Shown here piece by piece: positions 25,276 to 33,831 of a DNA stretch of 64,000 nt (its first letter is position 1; every line of letters starts with the position of its first letter). This DNA is from Candidatus Nitrosopumilus sp. (GTDB lineage: Archaea > Thermoproteota > Nitrososphaeria > Nitrososphaerales > Nitrosopumilaceae): assembly GCA_029250275.1 (NCBI GenBank), contig JAPFBP010000001.1, forward strand, positions 62,001 through 126,000. The letters run 5' to 3'. The notes under the pieces are model-generated. The model made no database searches, had not been told where the DNA came from, and saw only the letters and a program-made list of their open reading frames with translations. Position numbers and translations under genes: made by a program.

Positions 25276-25767
25276 ATGGAACCTGATGAAAAAATTCAGG
25301 CGCATATAGTATCAGTGTGGAGAGAATCTAAAAAATTCTTTTCAATTGGAGGTAAAGAAGGTATGTTGGTACTTACTGACAAACATTTGATGTTTATACA
25401 TAAGACAGAATCCAAAATAAATTGGTGGAAAGCCATCACTCAAAGACAAGTAATCAATTTTATCAAATCAAAAAATATCATGATTCATCATGATGGTTAT
25501 AATGAAAAAGATTTGATGAATGATTGTGAAGATGATAGAAATATTGAATTAAATTTTGATGATATTTCCAGTATCAGTTTTACAGAAAAAGATTGGGGAA
25601 GTTCATTACAATTAGAATATCAAAAAGATGGAAAAGATGAGAAATTTCAGTATTCAATAGCCCAGGATTGGGTAAAATATCCTGCAAAAGAGCCTACAAA
25701 ATACATGAAAGTAGATTGGGAGCCGTTTGTGCAATATATTAAAGACAGACAGAAATTTATAAAATAA
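25276..25767 (+). CDS. Hypothetical protein with PH-like beta pattern, 163 aa
   Basis: The N-terminal half (GMLVLTDKHLMFIHKTESKI) resembles the first strands of PH/GRAM-like domains; the second half has further strands and a C-terminal helix. It has no signal peptide. It ends 2 bp before the CbiE-like gene, so both are probably in one transcript, but a function in cobalamin synthesis is not indicated by the sequence itself. Confidence 0.6.
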   Translation: MEPDEKIQAHIVSVWRESKKFFSIGGKEGMLVLTDKHLMFIHKTESKINWWKAITQRQVINFIKSKNIMIHHDGYNEKDLMNDCEDDRNIELNFDDISSISFTEKDWGSSLQLEYQKDGKDEKFQYSIAQDWVKYPAKEPTKYMKVDWEPFVQYIKDRQKFIK

Positions 25768-25769
25768 AA

Positions 25770-26483
25770 TTGAAAGTATATGCTGTAGGTGTTGGCCCTG
25801 GTTCTCCAAAATATGTTACAGGAATTGTAAAAGAAATAATTCAAAATTGTGATGTAGTTATTGGTTACAAATACACACTAAAAACAATAGAGAATTTGAT
25901 TGAGGGAAAAGAAGTTTATGAAATCACTATGAATGATCAAGAGGATTCTTATCAAAAAATTCTTCCAAAACTTGGGGATAGAACATTGGTTATTCCATTT
26001 ACTGGTGATGTTAATTTTTCAGAATCAGAAGTTGTTGATAGATTAATAGAAATTTTTGGAGAAGTCGAGATTGTTCCAGGTATTAGTTCAATTCAAGTTG
26101 CAGCATCAAGAGCAAAAGTTCCTCTTGATAAATCCAAAGTAATTACAATGCATGTTACAACTCCTATTGAAGACAAAAAATTAGAATTACAAAAAGCATT
26201 GATTGATGGTTTTAGTGTAATTTTGGTACCAAGGCCTTGGCCAAAACAACCAGACAAGCATTTCATGCCTTCTGAAATAGCAATCTATCTCAGAGAACAT
26301 AATTTTGAAACGGATAAAATGAAAGTTTATGTTTTTGAGGCAATAACTACTAAAAATGAGACATGTTTTGAGGGAACTGTAAAGGATTTAGAAGGAAAAG
26401 AATTTTCTGATTTATCTGTAATGGTGTTCAATCAAGTAAGTCTTGATTCATACATGAATTATAGATGGCAATGGGAAAATTAA
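25770..26483 (+). CDS. cbiE: Cobalt-precorrin-7 C5-methyltransferase
   Basis: A 237-residue tetrapyrrole methylase that methylates C5 in the cobalamin corrin ring with SAM. It shows the family's N-terminal VGVGPGSPKYVT motif (residues 6-17), the central FTGDVNFS, and EIVPGISSIQVAASR (near 100-114), which is the SAM-binding PGISS motif. The family call is firm and the CbiE assignment fits best by length and N-terminus. Other cobalamin genes are absent nearby. It starts with TTG. Confidence 0.85.
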   Translation: MKVYAVGVGPGSPKYVTGIVKEIIQNCDVVIGYKYTLKTIENLIEGKEVYEITMNDQEDSYQKILPKLGDRTLVIPFTGDVNFSESEVVDRLIEIFGEVEIVPGISSIQVAASRAKVPLDKSKVITMHVTTPIEDKKLELQKALIDGFSVILVPRPWPKQPDKHFMPSEIAIYLREHNFETDKMKVYVFEAITTKNETCFEGTVKDLEGKEFSDLSVMVFNQVSLDSYMNYRWQWEN

Positions 26484-27376
26484 TTGCCCTGTTGATTCTT
26501 TGTGGTACCAAAACCAAAATTATCCACATCACTGAAACTTACTACTTCAATTTTCATCCATGTGTAATCAGGATCATATAATTTGTAAATTCCTAGTCCA
26601 TCAAAGGTGATAGTTATGGATTCGCCTGGTGCAATATTTCCAGTTGAAATTCTTCCATCAGGTATAAATGGAATAACTCGATCATTATAATTTTCTGTTC
26701 CACTGATAATACTATGATTTGTTATATCATTATTTACTATAGTAATAGTGGTGCCAGGATGTACGGAAAGTCTATCAATAGAAAAGAATCGAAGATAATT
26801 TGCAGCTGAAAAACCTGGAATTGTATTATCAGTTTTTTGTGCGGATGAACCTTTAAGAATGTGGATTACAGTATCATCTGATGTTTTAGATTCTGTGGTG
26901 GTAATATCAATTTTAGAAAGTGAAGATAATTTTGTAGTGTAAATCACTTTGTAGGTATCATCTGATGTAGTAATTTTCCCAGTAAATCCATAAATCGATG
27001 CATCTTTACTTTCCTCGACTAATCTTCCAAAAAAACTAATTGAAGAATCAAATCCACTTGAACTTTTAATATTTCCATTCATTCGAATATACTTGCCTTC
27101 ACGTAAAAATTTCCCTTCTAAATTAGAAACAATAAATTCTTCATCATCTAATGTGATGAAACCGTCTTCAATTAGAAAATTAATTGTACTTCCACGTTGA
27201 TCTTGAGAAGATAAATCTAAATTAATTTCAGATATTTTGATAATTTTTTCAGTTACTGCAAAGCCTGAGCCTTCTAAAAGAAATGCTTGATTCTCAGAAA
27301 TTTCTGCAAATGATTCATTTACAAAATAACCTGATGAAACTATAAGTAAAGATAGTAGTGTTAAGGCTGCCTTCAT
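26480..27376 (-). CDS. Secreted protein with cupredoxin-like C-terminal domain
   Basis: The signal peptide covers residues 1-24. An N-terminal beta-rich half is followed by a cupredoxin-like domain near residues 195-290 (HPGTTITIVNNDITNHSI, then ... IAPGESITITFDGLGIYKLYDPDY). The fold-like pattern has a His near the first copper-ligand position, but the Cys-His-Met loop of type 1 copper sites is not present, so copper binding is doubtful. It overlaps the end of converging cbiE by 4 bp. Confidence 0.65.
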   Translation of the reverse strand: MKAALTLLSLLIVSSGYFVNESFAEISENQAFLLEGSGFAVTEKIIKISEINLDLSSQDQRGSTINFLIEDGFITLDDEEFIVSNLEGKFLREGKYIRMNGNIKSSSGFDSSISFFGRLVEESKDASIYGFTGKITTSDDTYKVIYTTKLSSLSKIDITTTESKTSDDTVIHILKGSSAQKTDNTIPGFSAANYLRFFSIDRLSVHPGTTITIVNNDITNHSIISGTENYNDRVIPFIPDGRISTGNIAPGESITITFDGLGIYKLYDPDYTWMKIEVVSFSDVDNFGFGTTKNQQGN

Positions 27377-27512
27377 AATTAAATTTGGTTTAATTTGGTT
27401 TATAATTTGCTACTAAATTATTTTAGATACAACAAACAGTATATCTAAACTCAATTTTTGAGGCTAGATTATAGAAAAATTATTACCTGATTAAAAATAG
27501 AAATTTGAATAA

Positions 27513-28070
27513 TTACAAACCAGGTACAACTAATTCCTCTTCCTGGGCTAATTCAATCATGTAAAATTCAAGATATCCTCCAGCCAAAAGAAGACCCGTT
27601 ACAATTCCAATCTCAATCAACGTTGGTTTGATAAATGGAACCAGATTAATTTTTTTAATTACCGCTCTAATCAAAATAAAACTTCTAGAAATTCCAAAAG
27701 AGTATGCAACTAATTCCATTAATCCAAATGGAGACAAGAAAAGAATCGAAAGTGGAGGAATTTCAGCGATTTGTGGTACAATTAGTGCTATTGAGGCAAA
27801 TGCAAATCCAGTAGACCAAGCAGCGAAAAGACCCCATGCAACGCCAAAGCCTGGAATAAACATTGGAAGTGAAATAGTCAAATTATGAACAAATATTCCA
27901 AAGGCATCAATATCTAAAACAAGATTTTTAAATTCTACCATGAAGGCGTTAGCCTCTTCCTCACTAACAGTAGACATGGATCCAATTTGATATGCAGTTG
28001 CAAATAGTCCAAGAAATACAAAAAATGTAATTATTCTAATTTTATTCACATAGCCATACCTCATAAACAA
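27513..28070 (-). CDS. SpoIIM-like (stage II sporulation protein M family) membrane protein
   Basis: A 185-residue protein with about five hydrophobic segments. The central FVHNLTISLPMFIPGFG-type segment and the FLSPFGLMELVAYSFG stretch are characteristic of the SpoIIM/DUF95 family. In bacteria SpoIIM joins peptidoglycan-hydrolase complexes; archaea lack peptidoglycan, and the role of the homologues is not known. It is divergent from the PolD small-subunit gene, with about 40 bp between the starts. Confidence 0.82.
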   Translation of the reverse strand: MFMRYGYVNKIRIITFFVFLGLFATAYQIGSMSTVSEEEANAFMVEFKNLVLDIDAFGIFVHNLTISLPMFIPGFGVAWGLFAAWSTGFAFASIALIVPQIAEIPPLSILFLSPFGLMELVAYSFGISRSFILIRAVIKKINLVPFIKPTLIEIGIVTGLLLAGGYLEFYMIELAQEEELVVPGL

Positions 28071-28110
28071 TATTTGAGGGTTGGTATAGGCGCAGATTTA
28101 ATTAAACCAG

Positions 28111-29571
28111 ATGATATTTTTTAATATGAAAAAGGAGCTCTCCTTTGCGTTAAACTATGCGTTAAACAAAGGATTTCAGATTCATCCTGATGCATTTAAA
28201 ATATTGGAAAATATAGATGTTAAAAAATTAGAGAAGATAATTAAAGAAATAGTCAGGGAGAAGACAAGGCAAAAATTATTTCAAATTAATCAAGATGATT
28301 TAGAAACATATCTTGGAATTAAAGAAGACTCGTCATTACAAAGCGAAGTCAAAATATTATCTGATCCAACTAGTAAGATTACGTCTGGAGAAGGAGTCAA
28401 AGGATACAATGCCTTGTTTTCTAGTCGTTTTCACAAACTTAAACGAATCATCTCAGATAGACCAGAATCAAAACTTCTCAAATCTGCAGCATCTCTAAAA
28501 AATGCGAAAATTAATGATGACTTGTATGTATGTGGACTAGTCACTGTTAGAAATTCTGAGAGAAATATCACAAAGATAGTTCTAGAGGATCCTTCAGGCT
28601 CGTTTGAAGGTATAATTTTTGATGAGGAATTACAAAAAACCGCTGGAACTCTACTAATGGATCAATTTGTTATGGCAAGGATAGGTTCTGCTAAAAACTC
28701 AGGATATATCATCAAGGATTTAATTTTTCCAGATATTCCAGATCAAGCAAAAAACAAGTCAGAAAGTGATGCATATGCAGTCTTTCTATCTGACTTGCAT
28801 ATTGGAAGTAAATATTTCATGGAAGAGGAGTTTTCAGATTTTGTATTATGGATATCTAGTCCAGATCCAGTTGCAAGAAAAATTCGATTTGTCCTAATTG
28901 GTGGAGATATAGTAGATGGTGTTGGAATATACCCAAATCAAGATAAAGAATTAGTTTGCCAGACAATACAAGAGCAATTAAAAAAAGCAGAGGATTTGAT
29001 TGACAAAATCCCCAAAAATGTGAAAATCATCATAATGCCAGGAAACCATGATCCTGGTAGAAGAGCATTACCGCAACCTGCCATTCCTAAAAAATATAAT
29101 TCAGGGTTATGGGAGAGGAAAAATGTGATAATGGTTGGCAATCCAGCCGTAGTCTCATTAAATGGAGTCATTGTGTCAATGTTTCATGGACAAAGTATAG
29201 ATGATATTGTAAAGACTACACCTGGTCTTAGTTATGATAGGCCTACTAATGTTATGAAACATCTTCTCAAAGCAAGACATCTTAGTCCAATTTACGGTAG
29301 TCAAACACCAATTGCGCCTGAAATGGAAGATCTTTTAGTAATTCAAGACATTCCAGATATCTTTCATGTAGGTCATGTTCATAGAGCCCAATTGGATATG
29401 TACAAAGGAATCTTATTGGTAAATTCTGGTTCTTGGCAAAAACAGACGCCTTTTCAAGCAAGTGTTGGAATGACTCCAAATCCAGGTATTGCTATAATTG
29501 TTAATTTGAAAACTTTCCAAGTCTTCCATGAAAATTATAGTTCTAATTTAGACAATGTCTTGCAAACTTAA
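28111..29571 (+). CDS. polB: DNA polymerase D, small subunit (DP1)
   Basis: A 486-residue protein. An N-terminal helical region (1-100) and an OB-fold (about 125-215) precede a calcineurin-like metallophosphatase domain with the motifs DLHIGS (near 229), GGDIVDG (near 267), GNHDPG (near 313), FHGQ (near 358) and GHVHRA (near 423). This is the Mre11-like proofreading exonuclease subunit that pairs with DP2. Met6 (base 28126) is an alternative start. The 3' end overlaps cdc6 by 24 bp tail to tail. Confidence 0.93.
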   Translation: MIFFNMKKELSFALNYALNKGFQIHPDAFKILENIDVKKLEKIIKEIVREKTRQKLFQINQDDLETYLGIKEDSSLQSEVKILSDPTSKITSGEGVKGYNALFSSRFHKLKRIISDRPESKLLKSAASLKNAKINDDLYVCGLVTVRNSERNITKIVLEDPSGSFEGIIFDEELQKTAGTLLMDQFVMARIGSAKNSGYIIKDLIFPDIPDQAKNKSESDAYAVFLSDLHIGSKYFMEEEFSDFVLWISSPDPVARKIRFVLIGGDIVDGVGIYPNQDKELVCQTIQEQLKKAEDLIDKIPKNVKIIIMPGNHDPGRRALPQPAIPKKYNSGLWERKNVIMVGNPAVVSLNGVIVSMFHGQSIDDIVKTTPGLSYDRPTNVMKHLLKARHLSPIYGSQTPIAPEMEDLLVIQDIPDIFHVGHVHRAQLDMYKGILLVNSGSWQKQTPFQASVGMTPNPGIAIIVNLKTFQVFHENYSSNLDNVLQT

Positions 29572-30756
29572 ATCATCTTTGAATGTCTTTTTTATCATTT
29601 CAGATGATATTGTAAGTTTGTATTTTTTTGTCCTTCCATGAATTCCTTGATGGATTAGTCTTCCAGAAATAATTCCAGATAACTCGATTTCACTAAGCAT
29701 TTGTGTGATTCTTCTTTGAGTAAGCTCATCTTTTCCAATTGTTTTGCAGAGATTTTTGTAAGAAGAGTAAATCTCTCCAGTAGAAGAGCCATTGGCCTTC
29801 ATTAGTGCGATAAGTACTAGTTTCTCATGTAGTGGAAATGATTTGAGAGATTTTTCTTCTTTATTTTCTTCCATTTTTTGAGTGGCTTCTCTAACATGTT
29901 CAATTGTAACTTTGTCTGATTGTTGTCGTTCAGCAAGTTCTCCTGCTACTCGAAGTAAATCGATTGCTCGTCGAGCATCTCCATGTTCTCCTCCAGCAAG
30001 TGCGGCAATGAGGTTTAGGGCCGGTTCATCCACCGAATCTGCAATAAATGATTTATTGATTCTTTCTTCAAGAATTTTTTTTATTTGTTCAACATTATAG
30101 TTTGTAAATATAATCTCCTCTTCTCCTAGACTGCTAATTACTCTAGGGTCTAATCTTTCCTTGAATGTTAAATCATTTGAAATTCCAACCAAAGTCAGAG
30201 AACCTTGGGTTAGACGCTCATTTGCCCTAGTAAGTTGATAGAGAATATCTTTTCCTGTTTTTGCCACAAGTTGGGCTAGATAATCGATTTCGTCAATTAC
30301 AAAAATTGCATTAAGTTTTTCCTCATTAATTTTATCAAGTAATCTTTTAAAGACTACACTAATTGCCAGTCCATTTGAAGGTAATTCCTTTTCATTTAGG
30401 CCTAATTGCCTGCCTAGACTAACTAATAATCCATATAGTGTGGTTTCCTCTTTTGAATTAGAATAAATTAGTTTAATTGGAAAATTTGATTTTTCTACTC
30501 TTTCTTGAATTTTAGATAGTACTTTTTTTACAACAAGTGTTTTGCCTATTCCAGGTTTTCCATATACTAAAAGATTTGATGGTCTTGATTTTTTTAGAAT
30601 TGGTAATAGAGATTGTGTAACTTGTTCTTGTTCAATTTTTCTATGTAAGATAACATCTGGAATATATGTAAAATGAAGAATATCTCGATTTTTTATTATT
30701 GATTTTCCTGCTTCTGCTGCATCTAGTAAATCATCTATCGGATCAGACATACTCAC
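29548..30756 (-). CDS. cdc6: Orc1/Cdc6 replication initiator
   Basis: A 402-residue initiator ATPase. Walker A GKPGIGKT (about 64-71), Walker B VIDEID (near 151), the sensor 2 region GGEHGDARRAIDLLR, and a C-terminal winged helix (about 320-395, QRRITQMLSEIELSGIISGRL) match archaeal Orc1/Cdc6. It binds origin ORB elements and recruits MCM. The gene lies directly next to a 485-bp gene-free region with two ORB-like repeats, the arrangement expected of a cis-linked origin. Confidence 0.94.
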   Translation of the reverse strand: MSMSDPIDDLLDAAEAGKSIIKNRDILHFTYIPDVILHRKIEQEQVTQSLLPILKKSRPSNLLVYGKPGIGKTLVVKKVLSKIQERVEKSNFPIKLIYSNSKEETTLYGLLVSLGRQLGLNEKELPSNGLAISVVFKRLLDKINEEKLNAIFVIDEIDYLAQLVAKTGKDILYQLTRANERLTQGSLTLVGISNDLTFKERLDPRVISSLGEEEIIFTNYNVEQIKKILEERINKSFIADSVDEPALNLIAALAGGEHGDARRAIDLLRVAGELAERQQSDKVTIEHVREATQKMEENKEEKSLKSFPLHEKLVLIALMKANGSSTGEIYSSYKNLCKTIGKDELTQRRITQMLSEIELSGIISGRLIHQGIHGRTKKYKLTISSEMIKKTFKDDLSLQDIV

Positions 30757-30998
30757 ACACCTTCATTTCTTCTCAATACTAACACAACTACATCTCAATT
30801 AAGAGAGTATAGTATAGAATAGTAGTTGTAGTTTAGTTTGTAATTAATTATTTTTAATTAGTTTTAGATTTTCTATTAAAAAAAAATAAAGAAAAAGATA
30901 GAGTGGAAATATTGGTGTGTGGGTTTAATTCTAAATTAAGTATGAGTTAACAAAGTTGTTAAGTTAGTGTTAAGAAATATCTGAAAAAGCCCATTTTG

Positions 30999-31021
30999 AC
31001 CCCTTTATTTCCATTCCAGGC
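30999..31021 (-). repeat. ORB-like element 1
   Basis: The 23-base unit reads, on the minus strand, as GCCTGGAATGGAAATAAAGG followed by GGT. It resembles the core of archaeal ORBs, which have a CCAGTGGAAAC-type half next to a G run. It is identical to the copy at 31060-31082, in the same orientation, 61 bp apart start to start, so two initiators would bind on about the same helical face after six turns. Confidence 0.65.
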
Positions 31022-31059
31022 GTTAAGATGGATGTTAACACTGTGAATATTACAAATTT

Positions 31060-31082
31060 ACCCCTTTATTTCCATTCCAGGC
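31060..31082 (-). repeat. ORB-like element 2
   Basis: An exact copy of the element at 30999-31021, same orientation. The conserved pair within otherwise diverged AT-rich DNA suggests selection for initiator binding. Confidence 0.65.
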
Positions 31083-31241
31083 ATAAAAATATCTCTATTT
31101 AAGTGGTTATTTGAAAATTAGTTGTTAATAACAAAATACAGGTTAGGCGTGGCCTAGGCAGTCAATGTTAACAAACCACATAGTTAACAAATATTCTGGG
31201 ATCATTTCAACTGTTAACATCTGATCAATTAGATCTTAAAG

Positions 31242-31628
31242 ATGGCTAAAAAACGTATTCGAATAGATATGGAAGACTCTGATGGTGCACGATATGACAT
31301 CAAATTGGAAGGTAATATTACTAAAGATAAAATTCTCAAAATATTTGAGATGATGGATTTGATGAATATTGAAGAAGAACAAGAACCAACAAACATGGAT
31401 TCTACAGGTTCTAAAATTTGGAATATTGTTGATAAATTCTTCCCAATGGGTAAATTTACCTCAACGAATATTCTTGAGAAATATGAGGATGAATATAGTG
31501 AACCTGTAAAACTTAGTATTATTTCGACATACTTGTCACGATTTGCTACAAAAGGCAGGGTAAATAGAACCAGAACTAGCCGAGAATGGACGTATCAATC
31601 CATCAAAATAGCACAAAAACAACAATAA
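31242..31628 (+). CDS. Hypothetical protein with winged-helix-like C-terminus, 128 aa
   Basis: The N-terminal 45 residues are charged with strand-like character. The C-terminal part (KIWNIVDKFFPMGKFTSTNI, then ... LSIISTYLSRFATKGRVNRT) has helix-turn-helix spacing, ending in a basic wing-like RTRTSREWTYQ. It lies at the far edge of the putative origin, next to the GTTAACA copies, and is a candidate for binding DNA there. The family is not recognised. Confidence 0.65.
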   Translation: MAKKRIRIDMEDSDGARYDIKLEGNITKDKILKIFEMMDLMNIEEEQEPTNMDSTGSKIWNIVDKFFPMGKFTSTNILEKYEDEYSEPVKLSIISTYLSRFATKGRVNRTRTSREWTYQSIKIAQKQQ

Positions 31629-31632
31629 TTAA

Positions 31633-31794
31633 TTAAGAAATAGTTATTTTTCTTATCAACAACCGATCTTTTCCAAGAATTACTTTAACGTATTCACCTT
31701 TTTGAATGTCCATATACTTTCTAAACTGTTTTGGAATTGATATTGTTCCAGCAGAAGTAATTTTTACTAAAACTTCATTATCTTGAACTGACAT
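31633..31794 (-). CDS. AbrB/MazE-type DNA-binding protein, 53 aa
   Basis: The translation contains KITSAGTISIPKQFRKYM followed by KGEYVKVILGKDRLLIRK, which is the swapped-hairpin AbrB/SpoVT fold (variants of VTSKGQ-ITIPKxxR). The fold dimerises and binds DNA; relatives are antitoxins or transition-state regulators. No toxin gene lies beside it, so a free-standing regulator is more likely. It faces the origin-flanking gene tail to tail. Confidence 0.75.
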   Translation of the reverse strand: MSVQDNEVLVKITSAGTISIPKQFRKYMDIQKGEYVKVILGKDRLLIRKITIS

Positions 31795-31924
31795 ATAATT
31801 ATTATAATTTAATAATATATATAATTTATTAAATTATCTAATTCTAATTTTATTATAAAATACGACTATTTTCTTATAAATTAATTGAGAATTCAATAAA
31901 TTTACTAAAAAATCTAAAAATATC

Positions 31925-32524
31925 TTATTGAACTAAGAGATTCTCATCTGTTTGTTCTACTTTTGCAATTCCATTTTTAGTAATTGAGTAAGTATAAGGT
32001 TTTGATTCAGTATTTCTTTGAACATATCCTTCATCAAACAACTTTTTCATTAGGCGTGAAGTGTGTTCTCTACTTTTCTTTAATGTGATTTGGATATCAC
32101 GTGATGTCATAGCTTTGGTTGTGATTAGATGCAACACATAATTAATTGGGTTTATAGGTGTAATATTTTGAATACTAGGCGTAGAATTTTTCTTTTCAGG
32201 TATAACTTTACTAATAACATTCATTGGTATTTCTTGAATTTCATTTTTAACTAATTTTTCTAAAAATTGTTTTAATTCTAGGTTAGGATCCTCTATTTTT
32301 TGTTCAATTCCTTGGATTTCTAAAGAATCTAGGCGTATTTTCATATCAATTAACTGTCTTTCATAATATTCTAAACGTTCAGCTTGTGAAGCATCAAATA
32401 CATCACTTTTAGTTTTTACAAATAGACGTATTTTAAAGTAGGCATACAAACCTACAATACCAATAATAAATGCTAGAATTACACCTAAAATCACTTCAGG
32501 TTCAGGAATTTCTACTAACATCAC
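31925..32524 (-). CDS. Membrane-anchored MarR/winged-helix-like protein, 199 aa
   Basis: A transmembrane helix (about residues 11-30, VILGVILAFIIGIVGLYAYF) is followed by a coiled coil (about 46-100) and a C-terminal winged helix (about 128-190: INYVLHLITTKAMTSRDIQI, then TSRLMKKLFDEGYVQRN and a wing YTYSITKNG). This is a one-component membrane-bound regulator or DNA tether, as at 8806-9834 but with the anchor at the N-terminus. The ligand and target are unknown. Confidence 0.7.
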   Translation of the reverse strand: MMLVEIPEPEVILGVILAFIIGIVGLYAYFKIRLFVKTKSDVFDASQAERLEYYERQLIDMKIRLDSLEIQGIEQKIEDPNLELKQFLEKLVKNEIQEIPMNVISKVIPEKKNSTPSIQNITPINPINYVLHLITTKAMTSRDIQITLKKSREHTSRLMKKLFDEGYVQRNTESKPYTYSITKNGIAKVEQTDENLLVQ

Positions 32525-32638
32525 AACTTCTATGCCTAGAGCGTGATTTATCGTGATTGAACAATATTATTTTACACTTAGATTAACAATCTCACACATA
32601 TTATCACACATAATTTGATCTAATGTATATGCATGTAA

Positions 32639-33031
32639 TCACATATTACATGCTTGACGGATGAGCCTATCTATCACATTAATCACTTCATCTTCTCTTT
32701 CAGGAAAAATATCACTATCATTAATCACACTAATCTGCTCAGAAAGCTTTGATATCACATCTATATCATCAGGCAAAAGTATGCCTAAACCACGAAAAAG
32801 TATAATGGAGTAGAATAATCCAATTAATTTGTCTCTAGATTGTCCAACTTGTCTGTAATACGCACCTTTACTTATAGAAAAATTGGATTCGAGAAGATCT
32901 TTCTGATTTAAAATAATTTCAACTTGTCGTTCTGTAAACAGTGATTTTTTGATAATTTTACGGATAATATTATTAAAATTGGATTGTTCTAACTTGTCCA
33001 TAGCTATACAAATCTGTATACCGCATTCCAA
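32639..33031 (-). CDS. Hypothetical helical DNA-binding-like protein, 130 aa
   Basis: A helical protein. FTERQVEIILNQKDLL resembles the first helices of an HTH, followed by FSISKGAYYRQVGQSRDKLIG, which has a recognition-helix look, then a hydrophobic helix (LFYSIILFRGLGIL). The usable start may be Met11 (base 33001), since MECGIQICIA looks non-helical. Function is not known. Confidence 0.55.
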   Translation of the reverse strand: MECGIQICIAMDKLEQSNFNNIIRKIIKKSLFTERQVEIILNQKDLLESNFSISKGAYYRQVGQSRDKLIGLFYSIILFRGLGILLPDDIDVISKLSEQISVINDSDIFPEREDEVINVIDRLIRQACNM

Positions 33032-33065
33032 TTAAACTTTAAAGAGACATGTACAAACCTCTTCT

Positions 33066-33818
33066 ATGGTTGGAAACAAAGTTGAATCATTCCTAAAATC
33101 AGAGTTAAAAAAGAAAAATGCATTACTATTTGTGTTAATTGATTCAGAAGTATCAAATTTAGAGGCATCAAGTAAACTTGCAAAAGATGTTGAAAAGATT
33201 GGAGCCTCAGCAATTCTAGTTGGAGGTTCATCAGCAACTGATCAAATTGAGATGTCACAAGTTGTTAAAGGCATTAAAAAAGGTCTAAAAATTCCGATTA
33301 TTCTATTTCCAGGTAATGTTACAGGTATTGTGCCTGATGCAGATGCAATATTGTTTAGTTCATTAATGAATTCTGAAAATCCATATTTTATCACCCAAGC
33401 ACAGGCTTTGGGTGCTCCAAGTGTCTTAAAATTTGGATTAGAACCACTTCCAACTGCTTATTTGGTAATAGGAGATGGAACATCTGCCTGGTTTGTTGGT
33501 TCAGCAAGAGGGATTCCATTTGAAAAACCAAAAATTGCTGCAGCATACGCTTTAGCTGCTCAATTTCTTGGTATGAGATTTGTTTACTTGGAGGCAGGTT
33601 CTGGTGCAAAAACAAATGTTACTCCTGAAATGGTAAAAACTGTTAGACATGCCTTTAATGGATTTTTGATAGTAGGTGGAGGCATCAAAGATGTAAAAAC
33701 TGCTCAAAGTTTGGTTAAATCTGGAGCAGATGCATTAGTTATTGGAACTTTTCTTGAAAAAGGGGGAAGTATCAAAAAACTTAAAGAAATAGCAAAAGCA
33801 ATTCAAAGAAGCAAGTAG
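33066..33818 (+). CDS. Geranylgeranylglyceryl phosphate synthase
   Basis: A 250-residue TIM-barrel enzyme that joins geranylgeranyl diphosphate to sn-glycerol-1-phosphate, the first ether-lipid step of archaea. Recognisable segments are LVGGSSATDQ (near residue 56), PIILFPGNVTGIVPDADAIL (78-97), YLEAGSGAKTNVTPEMV (near 179-195) and VGGGIKDVKTAQSLVKSGAD (near 202). These match the PcrB/GGGPS family. The product starts membrane lipid synthesis. PolD large subunit follows 13 bp downstream. Confidence 0.93.
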   Translation: MVGNKVESFLKSELKKKNALLFVLIDSEVSNLEASSKLAKDVEKIGASAILVGGSSATDQIEMSQVVKGIKKGLKIPIILFPGNVTGIVPDADAILFSSLMNSENPYFITQAQALGAPSVLKFGLEPLPTAYLVIGDGTSAWFVGSARGIPFEKPKIAAAYALAAQFLGMRFVYLEAGSGAKTNVTPEMVKTVRHAFNGFLIVGGGIKDVKTAQSLVKSGADALVIGTFLEKGGSIKKLKEIAKAIQRSK

Positions 33819-33831
33819 TAAAGGATGTATC

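Larger units (their letters stand above)
30946..31219. repeat. Five GTTAACA heptamers in the origin region
   Basis: GTTAACA occurs at 30946-30952, 31034-31040, 31167-31173, 31183-31189 and 31213-31219. GTTAAC is itself palindromic, so each can be read on both strands. Variants such as GTTAAG, GTTGTTAAG and GTTAATAACA lie between them. Five copies in 274 bp is far more than chance would give for a 7-mer. They may bind a protein other than Cdc6, or regulate the plus-strand gene at 31242; both are guesses. Confidence 0.5.
30757..31241. other. Probable replication origin (gene-free region beside cdc6)
   Basis: This 485-bp non-coding stretch starts at the cdc6 start codon. An AT-rich tract (about 30835-30900, with an A9 run) could serve as the unwinding element. 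Two identical 23-bp ORB-like repeats (30999-31021, 31060-31082) follow, and five GTTAACA heptamers lie on both sides of them. Archaeal origins commonly sit next to cdc6 and carry ORBs. No gene frame is visible inside. Function is inferred; no strand-skew calculation was possible here. Confidence 0.75.

Noticed and set aside
32525..32638. TCACA-rich stretch with repeated short words, checked as CRISPR or tandem repeat
   Set aside because: Units are not regular in length or spacing, and no spacer-like structure is present.
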